A DNA stretch of 64,000 nucleotides from Siphonodentalium dalli (GCA_032622095.1 CP136063.1:214597982-214661981), one strand, 5' to 3'. Numbered from the stretch's first letter, positions 52,501-56,513 are shown. Numbers and translations are program-made. The notes: a model not told the origin generated them from the letters alone.

Positions 52501-55264
52501 ACTGAAAACTGAAATTGTGCATTGCGTGATAGCATATTCCAGTTGTAAAGTGCCGACTGAAGTAATTTGAACAAAACTGTCTACTAAGAAACCGATTTGG
52601 TAGCAGCATGAAAATTAGTTTGAAAAAATTGTACGATGTACAGTCTCTTTGGTCTGGTGAGATGGGGTGCTAATCTATTGAAGAAATGAGTGTTTCCTTA
52701 CAGTATATTAAGCATTGCGGCATACCTGTATTGTTTGTTATGACGGAGAGTGTTGAAACATACGGAATTGTGACTAGTATTTAGGTCGCCTCGCATATAT
52801 AAGAGAATGCATTGGCCTAACAATGTTTTATCATTTTTTTTAAATAAATGTTTCTTACAATTTTTAGGACATAAAATAAAAAAACATCCATTACCATGCA
52901 GGGAGCCCCACACATATATAGAAGCATATAGAAGAGTGTCGTCTTCTCATGTTTGTATGGGGCTCTGTATGGGTGAAATTATAAAATTGTTAAAGAATAC
53001 AAGAAAAAATTATTAAAAATTGTTAGGCCAATGCATTCTCTTATATATGCGAGGCGACCTATGGTCGACTCGCATATATAAGAGAATGCATTGGCACAGG
53101 GTAAACAAAATCCCGACTTACGACTGGATTTGATATGGCGGGTCACATATTTGTCCCGACTGTGGATGTGTTCTAAAGAGAATACCCGAACTTTAAAGAC
53201 CACAAATCATTGGATTGAATTACGTTACAGTGACCGATAAATCCTTCAAATGGATGATCTGTGTACCTTTAAATATATTTAACAACAGACTTGCATATTA
53301 TCAAAACGTATTTCCACATCTATCTGGTTATCCAATATGTTGCTTTCGTCGTGGCATGGATTGGAGATGCGGCCATTTTTACAGCCATTTCATGTCCGTG
53401 ATTGTGCTATTTTCTGTCCGTGTCACTCTATTCGCTGTCGAACTCTAATTTCACACACACTGACATAACTGTGTAATTCCTAAGCCAAAAATAAATCTCG
53501 TATAATGACTTATTTTGAGAACTGATGTCATATAGACAAATATGTTGTATGCCATCTTATAACAAAGTTTTCCCAAAGCGGATGTTTTTTGTATGTTATA
53601 CTGAGGACTCTCCTGCGTCTTTTCTCACTAAATCGCGTCTACCAATTTATTCAGGATTAACCCATATCGCGTACCATGACCATACTATACCATTAATACT
53701 ATAACTACCCTCATTGTGATTTAAGTCTGATGAAAAACCGATGATCATCTGTGAATATAACGAACCCGGTAGTTATGTACCCCATCGCTCTTTGGAAACA
53801 CAGTCAATTCAAGGTAGTTCCGGTTTGTAGTCCACTCGTGGTATACAACGATATGTATATGTATAGAGGGCAAAATTACTCCTAAGGGCGGAAGTTCTTT
53901 TTTATAATCACATCAACTTCATTTTATTGGCATTGGTTTCTAAAGGGCTAATGTATTAATTTATGACAAAATTATTCATTGAGGAGCAAGTGAACGTTGA
54001 GTGTAGGAATTTCGCGACAGCACGTGACGACGCGGCAACGTCACCATAAAGTGTCCATTATTAAATTCACAATACATTTCCAGGTTGCTATTTTCACTGT
54101 GATGTAATTATAAGTAATAATATAGTTTTCTAATATAATTGCCCACTGTTTCGAGAATTATAAGATTGTGATTCTCCACGATGCCTTTAATCTATGTTTT
54201 TACATTAGGAATGTTATTCCTTAAATAGATCATGACATCATTGGACCAAAAACGAAGATGTCTTATTTTTTATCACCATTGTTGTAGCTAAAGAAAGTCC
54301 ATTTCGGGCAAAAAATATATAAAGGTAGTACATAGTATCGCTTATTGGTCTTACTTTTAAGTTGAACGGTGATTGTTAAAATTGTCCGAACACATTGTGT
54401 GCCTTTAAATATTTTCGAATTGCATGTCGCAGGTAAGAGAGTAGGCCAAGGCCTGGAAGAGCGAAACTCTTCCATGTCTTGGACTGAGGGCATGAATGCG
54501 TGAATGTATTTTGTCTCTTCCTCTGATGTTATTGTTCTTTGTCAATAAAAACAAACAAACAACAAACGAAGATGTCTGCATTTGAGTCGATTTTAGAGGT
54601 TTACATGCCTTTTACAGCCGTTGTATACCAAACGTAGAACAATTAATGTTTTCGTAACATAGCCAACGTACCCAAATAACGTATAGCCTTGCTCAATACA
54701 AGGAACCTGATCTGATTTGAACATTCGTTTCAGTAACCTAAACATTGTCCCGTTTATTTTGTTCTCATTCTTACCATTTTGAAAATGTTGACAAGAAGTG
54801 TATTAGCTAAACAAAGTGATGATAAAAATGTCTTATCTCAATGTTTTTTTTATATTTGTGGGAATTTCTCCACTCCATAATATTAATGACAATTTATATG
54901 TTCAGAGAAATTGTCCAATCAATGTGTGGCTTTAATGTCGGAATTTATGTAGTTTCAAGTTAACATTCTAGTGTGTCATTCAATACAACATTAATATCCA
55001 TACCTAATTATGGCTTACATGTAGATATGTTATTATGTTTTAATTTGTATTATGTTTTACAAATCATAGTGAAGTTTCGAATCCAAAGCAAAGGCTAGAG
55101 CTCTTTAGTCGATGTATGTGTACCTATACAATGGACATATTGGTAATGCTGGTAATAACTATTGGTATATTAAGACAGAATACACGTTCTATTTTTATTT
55201 TTATTATATTGCAGATACATCCCAGTTCGATAAAGCTGAGTGGTTCACCATACATCTCAGCTGA
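13278..55264 (+). CDS. Five-exon gene: secreted PAN/apple-like protein with an unassigned C-terminal module
   Basis: This is a hand-built gene model. The exons are 13278-13581, 30273-30433, 39772-39947, 40662-40837 and 55215-55264. All introns are GT-AG. The split phases agree (C|TG, phase 0, AA|G, G|AT), giving 867 bases, 288 residues and a stop at 55262-55264. Residues 1 to about 17 are a signal peptide. Residues 40-95 form a six-cysteine PAN/apple-like domain (Cys 48, 52, 58, 64, 70, 90). Residues 103-288 form one module with Cys 130, 135, 232, 249 and landmarks SEIVTNW, GWFTHQR...SSW, YWGGCPNDYTWIQV and YPQFLYS. N-glycosylation sequons start at Asn98, 104, 113 and 125. The likely product is a secreted glycoprotein; PAN domains usually bind proteins or carbohydrates. 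The function is unknown and I cannot name the C-terminal family. Introns are 16.7, 9.3, 0.7 and 14.4 kb and crowded with mobile elements. An extra phase-compatible exon cannot be excluded. Confidence 0.8.
13582..15222. other. Intron 1, proximal part, with degenerate repeats
   Basis: Three loosely related units of about 200 bp lie at roughly 13810-14410. They share 'gaaaatatgt...', 'gttatgggatagg' and 'aaaggcactaataatta'. A TGACGTCA octamer occurs at 13901-13908. No exon with matching phase was found here. The sequence from 14420 to 15220 shows nothing else. Confidence 0.45.
15223..15463 (-). repeat. Dispersed repeat, right member of an inverted pair
   Basis: This is the reverse complement of 12236-12477, about 2.7 kb away. 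Together the two copies bracket exon 1 (13278-13581), so a transcript starting upstream could form a long stem. The divergence by eye is noticeable, so pairing would be imperfect. Confidence 0.8.
15470..16200. other. Intron 1, nothing recognised
   Basis: No repeat partner in the window and no exon-like frame was found on either strand. Confidence 0.35.
16205..16790. repeat. Composite dispersed repeat (R3 antisense joined to R2)
   Basis: The first half (16205-16500) is the inverse of the R3 repeat seen at 29900-30247, with 'gcattttaaggtgaaagc', 'ggatatcatgccaag' and the palindromic 'ggttgccatggtaacc'. The second half (16500-16790) consists of R2 core units, 'ttagattcctc...atggag...gtggaaatcggcg', and a terminal stretch ending near 'acagacattggcaaatat' (16885). 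R2 and R3 therefore look like parts of one composite element. Confidence 0.65.
17430..17750 (-). pseudogene. Penelope-like element reverse transcriptase fragment
   Basis: The minus-strand frame reads NTIACKRADKGGALVIM, then DYANKSEDTLLDDRFYKTL, then SSYGLSKIHKSP. The ADKGGAxVI...Y...L.D..FY..L block and the following LPKIHK-type motif are characteristic of the N-terminal side of Penelope-like RTs (family knowledge; match judged by eye). Only about 105 residues are present. The catalytic palm with the YADD-type motif is missing, so it is a truncated remnant. At its 5' side (17750) the frame runs directly into a tandem-repeat array. The Pro of LPKIHK is Ser here. Confidence 0.6.
17750..18245. 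repeat. Tandem array, unit ~170 bp, three copies
   Basis: Units begin near 17755, 17925 and 18105. Each contains 'gaacagctgga', 'tgatttctagatgga', 'gcacaagaa', 'gtggctgctgtgattatgc', 'ggcgattcagtaacga' and 'cgcacgacttac.cccaatttt'. The ending motif resembles that of the 20.6-21.3 kb array ('gccgatttagtaacaaa', 'catgcacgacttcagaccaatttt'), so the two arrays are related. Short minus-strand frames here are repeat by-products. Confidence 0.75.
18250..20590. other. Intron 1, no gene; one ~112-bp degenerate tandem pair
   Basis: At 18690-18900 two related units ('tccgatgggtgg', 'tctaggaatctggtactgatat' against 'tccgacgggtgg', 'tctagaaatgatacactgatat') are about 112 bp apart. The minus-strand frame through them shows the repeat as PPIGNINY/PPVGHLNY. 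Minus-strand frames at 19741-20076 and 20121-20501 have no recognisable domain, no matching splice context and no partner. Confidence 0.4.
20590..21320. repeat. Tandem array, unit ~165 bp, with an inverted leading unit
   Basis: Three direct units (about 20838-20998, 20999-21170, 21171-21310) share 'agatgcccgc', 'gtggcaccgcacg', 'gccatggttctggctacgcagccgattta' (in part) and 'ccatgcacgacttcag'. They are preceded by an inverted unit at about 20610-20810, so the array has a palindromic head. The 66-101 codon frames on both strands are all shadows of the repeat. Confidence 0.75.
21320..22065. repeat. Direct repeat pair, ~500 bp apart
   Basis: 21415-21520 and 21944-22055 share 'ggggcaactgttcaaaaactg', 'gttccttgtatac' and 'agcatggcatg...attttcaacatc' nearly exactly. 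The intervening 21530-21830 contains a 97-codon frame with no domain signature. Confidence 0.6.
22070..22590. repeat. Degenerate tandem repeat, unit ~180 bp
   Basis: Three units contain 'tgacatccaagtatt.agaat.aagttattcgccacccc', 'cagatcgcagatttttgttcgcaattc' and 'atgattgtttatgattgaagg' (long shared blocks given in part). They start near 22098, 22275 and 22435. A C-run lies at about 22471-22485 in the third unit. Confidence 0.75.
22590..22690 (-). repeat. R3 dispersed repeat, antisense partial copy
   Basis: 'gtggggcggataaatgac', 'gtgcattttatggtaaaagc' and 'acatacaaaaataagac' are the reverse complement of 30145-30247. This fragment abuts the end of the preceding tandem array. Confidence 0.75.
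22700..24500. other. Intron 1, nothing recognised
   Basis: No frame with domain features, no splice-compatible exon and no repeat partner was found in this stretch. Confidence 0.35.
24510..25420. repeat. ~460-bp tandem duplication
   Basis: Copy one (about 24520-24965) and copy two (about 24990-25420) share 'cacaaagggcgcttact', 'gagatcagagttggagag' (in part), 'tttatcaaacaacgttctattga', 'gaagctctcca', 'tttgccaagaaactggct' and 'attgaccacttttacaaact'. Divergence is clear, with many substitutions and small indels, so the duplication is old. Confidence 0.8.
25645..26073 (+). pseudogene. 3'-terminal fragment of a second LINE type
   Basis: The plus frame reads SYERESYLSI, then RTRNHRLSIEYGTW, then CALCNSEICDEYHVILKC, a CX2CX8HX4C zinc-knuckle typical of LINE ORF2 C-termini. 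After an in-frame TGA at 25923-25925 it continues TQDIRVQYLGPYYYRRPNAN to a natural stop at 26071-26073. An upstream TAG also interrupts the frame at 25668-25670. The RTRNHRLPIE...CxxCN..I.DEYH signature differs from the L1-like copies at 9.2 and 31 kb, so it is a different LINE family. The RT domain is absent. Confidence 0.75.
26080..26860. other. Probable LINE 3' flank and pyrimidine tract; otherwise empty
   Basis: Following the LINE fragment is AT-rich sequence, then a pyrimidine-rich stretch (26370-26460) with a (TC)n microsatellite at about 26439-26454. No gene was found. Confidence 0.4.
26870..27200 (+). repeat. R3 dispersed repeat, direct copy
   Basis: This aligns with 29900-30247. 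Shared blocks are 'attttgactctacccatatata', 'aaaatggttgccatgccaacc' and 'gatgcttttatcataaaattgacgattgtgtcc'. The frames on both strands are by-products. It is more diverged than the 30.1-kb copy. Confidence 0.65.
27210..28400. other. Intron 1; one hairpin, otherwise no gene
   Basis: Apart from the hairpin at 27499-27613, no repeat partner or exon was found. A short local repeat 'tatccatcgagtcg' occurs twice near 28014 and 28035. Confidence 0.4.
27499..27613. repeat. Long hairpin (115 bp, ~55-bp arms)
   Basis: The arms run from ACCTAC (27499) to CAAGGAAAT (27545-27553) and pair with ATTTCCTTG (27559-27567) through GTAGGT (27608-27613), leaving a 5-base loop TCTGT. Pairing is interrupted by a few mismatches and bulges. 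It could be a small foldback MITE or a precursor-miRNA-like stem in intron 1. No TIR-specific class can be assigned. Confidence 0.8.
28414..28734 (+). mobile_element. tRNA-derived SINE with 8-bp target-site duplication
   Basis: The head 'ggggcctcggtggctcaatc' looks tRNA-like, with an A-box (TGGCTCAATCGG, 28424-28435) and a B-box (GGGTTCAAATCC, about 28483-28494), both parts of the internal pol III promoter. The body runs to 'ggccttagttgctaaagtgacaataaaccc', a conserved-looking 3' domain common in molluscan SINEs, then an (AATC)n tail. The insert is flanked by GAGCATCC at 28406-28413 and 28735-28742. It would depend on a partner LINE for mobilisation. It is about 320 bp long, within the usual SINE range. 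Confidence 0.85.
28853..29005. repeat. Long hairpin (153 bp)
   Basis: The ends TACAGTAATGCC (28853-28864) and GGCATTACTGTA (28994-29005) are perfect complements. The inner arms (TAACCACATCAGAATTATGG and its partner; GATTTAGTCGGAAATA and its partner) pair with a few mismatches around the loop AATATCCA. This is a foldback MITE or a structured intronic RNA. No TSD is obvious. Confidence 0.85.
29010..29890. other. Intron 1, nothing recognised
   Basis: AT-rich sequence with a T-run near 29719-29727. No exon-like frame or repeat partner was found. Confidence 0.35.
29900..30247 (+). repeat. R3 dispersed repeat adjoining exon 2
   Basis: This is the best-preserved R3 copy, from 'aatggcggccattttatccgcc' through the palindromic 'ggttgccatggcaacc' and 'gcttttaccataaaatgcac' to 'ccgccccactata'. 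It ends about 26 bp before the exon 2 acceptor. The exon 2 branchpoint region therefore probably lies within or next to the repeat. Confidence 0.75.
30273..30433 (+). CDS. Exon 2: start of the C-terminal module
   Basis: The acceptor TTTATGCAG ends at 30272 and the donor GTAAGG starts at 30434. TG completes the Leu codon left open by exon 1, followed by 53 codons to a phase-0 end. It encodes LALRVRNGTGVDVLGVWTND, then a Cys-x4-Cys pair (Cys130, Cys135), then GYVYRSEIVTNW. Sequons at NRT, NGT and NDT suggest glycosylation. The exon lies between an R3 repeat (26 bp upstream) and a LINE whose TSD starts 54 bp downstream of the donor. Confidence 0.8.
30488..33070 (-). mobile_element. 5'-truncated LINE insertion with 18-bp target-site duplications
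   Basis: The element body is 30506-33052, read on the minus strand. It is flanked by exact copies of TAATCTTAAGATTATTAT at 30488-30505 and 33053-33070. At the 30506 end the plus strand is T-rich (A-rich tail of the element). From 33052 the element begins mid-palm of the reverse transcriptase (KIIKIINCLYNG), so it is 5'-truncated, as target-primed reverse transcription commonly leaves it. A 3' UTR of about 635 bp separates the ORF stop (31141-31143) from the tail. It sits antisense in intron 2. The perfect TSDs and nearly intact frame make it the youngest LINE in the window. Confidence 0.93.
31141..33052 (-). pseudogene. LINE ORF2 C-terminal half: reverse transcriptase and zinc knuckle
   Basis: The frame 33052-31716 encodes RT motif B (CRQGDPISPYIF), the catalytic C motif YADD (residues 68-71 counted from 33035), motif D (GLKINYDKT), motif E (KVLGVNF) and the thumb (IGRVTIFKSL, IPNPPKTF, GGCKMIDI). 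A second frame, 31719-31141, carries a CX2CX8HX4C knuckle (CSFCKIEKETISHLMFQC). The two were one ORF. Near 31745-31760 a single-base change shifts the frame, and the correct continuation (FEVYIQFCIQDPKMN) is visible upstream of the second frame's ATG. The endonuclease and N-terminal RT are missing through 5' truncation, so the copy is inactive. L1/Tx1-like by motif style; the clade is not certain. Confidence 0.92.
33075..34130. other. Intron 2; dispersed fragment and (TTG)n microsatellite
   Basis: 33215-33330 ('attactatttctttggcttcgg', 'tatttgattcgagtcgaggaaccc' in part) has a direct copy at 63875-64000 at the window end. A (TTG)n tract runs from 33564 to 33613 with one interruption by 'att'. 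No gene was found. Confidence 0.6.
34140..34690. repeat. Composite repeat R2 core units and terminus
   Basis: Tandem-like units include 'ctcgaaaggcaccacttttaccatc', 'tttggtggaaatcgggg' and 'gcccctcccccttccgtgc'. They end in 'gacacagacatacattcgcaaatatagatatagat', matching 44.96-45.01 kb. A C-run lies at 34267-34282. Frames on this stretch are by-products. Confidence 0.7.
34700..35585. other. Intron 2, nothing recognised
   Basis: No exon-like frame with compatible splice sites was found. A weak R3-like trace occurs near 34740-34810. Confidence 0.35.
35590..36290. repeat. Degenerate minisatellite, unit ~27-30 bp
   Basis: The phrase 'ggtttgggacactc.ttgtg' recurs with heavy divergence across about 700 bp, roughly 24 units. 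Both strands keep long frames by chance (a 144-codon minus frame with repeating VPN/TTG-type segments). Because the frames follow the repeat I reject them as genes. Confidence 0.75.
36300..37950. other. Intron 2, nothing recognised
   Basis: AT-rich sequence without a splice-compatible exon, domain signature or repeat partner within the window. Confidence 0.35.
37963..38463 (+). repeat. Degenerate ~168-bp tandem repeat carrying a 166-codon open frame
   Basis: The frame is open for 501 bases (about 3 x 167). The DNA repeats at a spacing of about 166-168 bp: 'cttacggacacaaaattcac' (38069) against 'tttacggacacaagattaac' (38235), and 'gtatcctttccccaaact' (37985) against 'gtatccttttccctcaag' (38322). 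The unit is close to a multiple of three, so the frame stays open across units. The product has no signal peptide, no domain and no Cys pattern. It could be a chance frame in a satellite or a decayed internally repeated exon; I favour the former. Confidence 0.5.
38470..39760. other. Intron 2, distal part
   Basis: No repeat partner or gene was found. The polypyrimidine stretch 'ttgccttgttgtttcag' at its end (39755-39771) forms the exon 3 acceptor. Confidence 0.4.
39772..39947 (+). CDS. Exon 3: middle of the C-terminal module
   Basis: The acceptor TTGTTTCAG ends at 39771 and the donor GTATGT starts at 39948. The 176 bases start in phase 0 and end with AA (phase 2). They encode ALIALYNGVDVVAWLLFD, then GWFTHQRLIQSSWVDLP and NIFSYAAFQMD. 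The WF..R.....SSW.DL spacing, with a following FS, looks like a conserved beta-rich core. It contains a TGACGTCA octamer (39832-39839), presumably by chance. Confidence 0.85.
40662..40837 (+). CDS. Exon 4: Cys/Trp-rich end of the C-terminal module
   Basis: The acceptor AATGTTTCAG ends at 40661; a G completes the Lys codon from exon 3. The donor GTAGGT starts at 40838, leaving one G. The exon encodes FHIARYWGGCPNDYTWIQVS, then GGFCNYDW and YPQFLYS...AAWFA. Cys232 and Cys249 would make a second disulfide. The gap to exon 3 is only 714 bp, the sole short intron of the gene. Confidence 0.87.
40845..42470. other. Intron 4, proximal part
   Basis: No exon with an acceptor in the required phase and no repeat partner was found. 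Confidence 0.35.
42474..42720 (-). mobile_element. LINE 3' end fragment with poly(A) tail, antisense
   Basis: A (GTTT)n and T-run (42474-42500) followed by 'ggtgtgttttaaatag' and 'ttttattggaatc' is, on the minus strand, ATTCCAATAAAA, then TTTAAAA, then an A-rich tail. This matches the 3' end of the LINE at 11014-11035. It ends where the TTAA of the next MITE begins, so the MITE may have inserted into it. No ORF remains. Confidence 0.6.
42722..43120. mobile_element. piggyBac-like MITE containing two 67-bp palindromes
   Basis: The element is bounded by TTAA (42722-42725 and 43117-43120) with perfect 14-bp terminal inverted repeats, CCCTTTACCCAACA (42726-42739) and TGTTGGGTAAAGGG (43103-43116). 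A TTAA target with TIRs starting CCC is the piggyBac superfamily hallmark. Inside are two near-perfect palindromes of 67 bp (42876-42942 and 43023-43089) in opposite orientation. They sit within a larger inverted repeat (42868-43097) that includes GCCCTGTGCCAAT and its complement. There is no transposase, so it is non-autonomous. The 92-codon frame across it is a product of the palindromes. Confidence 0.88.
43130..43780. other. Intron 4, nothing recognised
   Basis: No gene and no repeat partner between the MITE and the next hairpin. Confidence 0.4.
43785..43945. repeat. Long hairpin (161 bp, ~78-bp arms, 3-base loop)
   Basis: The left arm from ATAAGGATTAACTGTC pairs with GACAGTTAATCCTTAT at the right end. 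The centre is GTAAAACCC-TTC-GGGTTTTAC. Only one small bulge near the apex and one mismatch near the base were seen, so it is the most perfect long hairpin in the window. It could be a recent foldback insertion or a dsRNA/miRNA-like stem when intron 4 is transcribed. Confidence 0.92.
44100..45015. repeat. Composite repeat R2: tandem core units and terminus
   Basis: Five or six core units of about 120-150 bp follow one another. Each has 'tcacacgattagattcc', 'tcatggagaagaatg' or 'tcatggagatgattatgt', 'ttggtggaaatcggcg' and 'gtgctcctcc..cttc.gtgcaccc'. The block ends in a distinct terminus, 'tcttcctagtaaaac...cccctgttacacccctttgg...acagacataggcaaatatag'. This layout, a variable number of core repeats followed by a fixed end, recalls the pearl/Helitron-like non-autonomous elements of bivalves (inference). 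Confidence 0.75.
45020..45750. other. Intron 4, nothing recognised
   Basis: No exon-like frame or repeat partner was found. Confidence 0.35.
45755..47110. repeat. Composite repeat with R2 units, R1 segment and a minisatellite
   Basis: R2 units (45755-46020, 46180-46285, 46780-47110) flank an R1 segment (46285-46778, direct to 2520-3050). A 13-bp minisatellite lies inside one R2 unit. The neighbouring arrangement shows that R1, R2 and probably R3 can be parts of one long element. Its start repeats the 44.04-kb sequence ('cccgccccatatataaatatgcc', 'gttgagaagatata'). Confidence 0.7.
46024..46166. repeat. 13-bp minisatellite, 11 perfect copies
   Basis: GTGTATGAATATG is repeated 11 times without interruption (46024-46166). 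It sits at the position where other R2 core units have a single 'gtttatcaatttgg'-like stretch after 'gaagaacgt'. A second 'gaagaacgtatatgaatatgg' follows at 46169. Since 13 is not a multiple of 3, all frames stay open, which explains the long repetitive minus frames (HIHTPYSYTIF...). These are not genes. Confidence 0.97.
47115..47805. other. Intron 4, nothing recognised
   Basis: A minus-strand 103-codon frame (47568-47879) has no domain and crosses the duplication boundary at 47811, where the second copy is not preceded by the same sequence. Confidence 0.4.
49131..49582. mobile_element. Foldback MITE with 39-bp TIRs and two 67-bp palindromes
   Basis: The left TIR (49131-49169, starting TGTGACCCGCCATATC) pairs with the right TIR (ending GATATGGCGGGTCACA at 49582) apart from one missing base. 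TA flanks both ends (49129-49130, 49583-49584), compatible with a Tc1/mariner-type target, though the flanks also extend the palindrome. The 67-bp palindromes lie at 49184-49250 and 49464-49530 in opposite orientation. They are the same module as in the TTAA MITE at 42.7 kb, and are followed inside by 'ggcctaacaat'. The interior has another small inverted pair, 'ggagccccacaca' and 'tatggggctcc'. No transposase was found. Confidence 0.85.
50652..50981 (+). mobile_element. ~298-bp retroinsertion with 16-bp target-site duplications
   Basis: AAAAACGAAGATGTCT occurs exactly at 50652-50667 and 50966-50981. The insert (50668-50965) ends in AATAAAAACAAACAAACA, a poly(A)-signal-like word followed by an A-rich tail. 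This is the signature of LINE-driven retroposition on the plus strand. The source (SINE, LINE 3' end or processed transcript) is not recognised, and no A/B boxes were seen. The same insert, with a slightly mutated right TSD, is present in copy 2 (54248-54580), so it predates the segmental duplication. Confidence 0.8.
52783..53137. mobile_element. Left-truncated copy of the foldback MITE
   Basis: The paralogue of 49131-49582 begins abruptly at the centre of the left palindrome (TAGGTCGCCTCGCATATA, about 52782-52815). It keeps the interior, the intact right palindrome (53028-53094) and the right TIR. Here the right TIR retains the base that copy 1 has lost (GACTGGATTTGATATGGC). The left TIR and half of the left palindrome were deleted after duplication. 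Confidence 0.85.
54248..54580 (+). mobile_element. Retroinsertion, duplicated copy
   Basis: This is the same insert as at 50652-50981. The left flank AAAAACGAAGATGTCT is intact and the right flank reads AACAAACGAAGATGTCT with a change in the A-rich part. Small indels separate the two copies. Confidence 0.75.
55215..55264 (+). CDS. Exon 5: terminal coding exon
   Basis: The acceptor is TTTTTATTATATTGCAG, an excellent pyrimidine tract, ending at 55214. AT completes the split Asp codon. Fifteen codons (TSQFDKAEWFTIHLS) then reach TGA at 55262-55264. Continuing AWFA from exon 4 into DTSQFDKAEWFTIHLS gives a plausible C-terminus. The assignment rests on phase, the acceptor and the read-through, and is slightly weaker than for exons 2-4 because the exon is short. 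Confidence 0.72.
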
Positions 55265-55310
55265 TAGGACTGAATGGATAAAGGAAGCAGCCCGAGTTAT
55301 TCACCTTCAG

Positions 55311-56513
55311 CAGGGGGGGGGGGGTGTCTGCAAAATTCCGTACACAGGGCTGAAAATAAAAATGCCACCCAACCAGGGAACCACCATCCACTAAGCGCAA
55401 AATAGTATTTTTTCCAAATTTGGAACCCACCCCCTTTTACCAGGATTTTTATACTTATAGATGCGTTTTTAATAATATATTGACAGTTGAAACTGTTTAC
55501 TCATCACCCTTAATGCTGACTAATGAATATCTCTCAGTGATAGAATATTTGATGCAGATAAAGTTATTTCTCTGTTAACCGTGTATCTTTACAAAGATTT
55601 TACTATGCTAATTTGCAACTAAAATTTTGATTCAAATGTCTGACTCACTTAAATTGTACACCTGTGGTGATCACGGGCGCTAGTAACAATTATTAGCATA
55701 AAATATGTGTTGCCTGCTAATGCAATTGTTCTATCTTGTATTTTTATACCATTTAATGTGGAAGCGAATATGTGTGTTTTCTATAATAAGAGAGAAAAGT
55801 GGCGATGATCTAGAGAACACCAGCAACAGATAATCCTTTGCGAAACGAGTCTACTAGTTTCGTATTAAGATTATCATTCGTTAGAACATGTGGGTGTGAA
55901 GAAAATATTTTGTGCATATGCATGTGTTTGACCACCTCTATTTTGATGGTCAAATGGGTGGATATTTAGACAGAGTATTCTTCCCTGTTCTACACTGCTA
56001 TTGAAAACTTCTTGATTATATCTGGCTTCAGATCACTAATGGCATTAGCAGATGAACACTTACCATTTGCATCGACCTGCATAAATTGTGTGGAGCATAT
56101 CTAGATATCTCAGGACGACTTATGTCATGTTAATTATATATTAACAGGATAAGTTTTATTTTATAATAATTTTATTTTTATATATTTCTCCAGTTAATTA
56201 TAAATTATTCCCTCAAAACGTATTGAACATGATGTTATATGTGGATTTCAGACCTCGATTTAATCTAAGTAAAATGGACGCACCACAGGATTGAAACATT
56301 ATTATATATTCACCATCTTAATCTTACATGTACAAAAATAGTGTTATTTTGGGCTATTGGACAATAGAACAGTCTCAATGTTCGTTTATAATTATTTTTA
56401 AAACCCATTAGGACAAAATTTGCAACCACCAGAAAAAAAACATGTTTTCTGGGCTCCCGACCACTCACCCACCCCGGCCCTGTGTACGGAATTTGTTGTC
56501 AGACCCCTCCCCC
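55311..56513. mobile_element. ~1.2-kb TIR element in the 3' region
   Basis: The left end (G-run 55313-55324, then TGTCTGCAAAATTCCGTA and CACAGGGC) pairs with the right end (GGCCCTGTGTACGGAATTTG, then TTGTCAGACCCC, 56475-56513). The inverted ends are about 35-40 bp with small gaps. The interior is non-coding AT-rich sequence. It is probably a non-autonomous DNA transposon, perhaps hAT-like from a CAGGG-type end; no clear TSD was found. It starts 47 bp after the stop codon of the five-exon gene and so probably forms part of its 3' UTR. Confidence 0.65.
55355..55360 (+). promoter_or_regulatory. Possible poly(A) signal AATAAA
   Basis: This is an AATAAA 91 bases after the stop codon of the five-exon gene, just inside the left end of the TIR element. 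If used, the transposon supplies the 3' end of the mRNA. No cDNA evidence is available. Confidence 0.3.

Larger units (their letters stand above)
51578..55160. repeat. Segmental tandem duplication, copy 2
   Basis: This is the direct continuation of copy 1. It starts 'aatgaacaaaatcg' at 51578 and ends 'ggtaatgctggtaataacta' at about 55160. Compared with copy 1 it lacks about 211 bases (49006-49216) at position 52780. It also has an extra segment of about 27 bases near 53999-54025 ('gagtgtaggaatttcgcgac...'). It ends about 55 bases before exon 5. The 72-77 codon frames shared by the copies differ at six residues, again with no sign of protein constraint. Confidence 0.97.
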
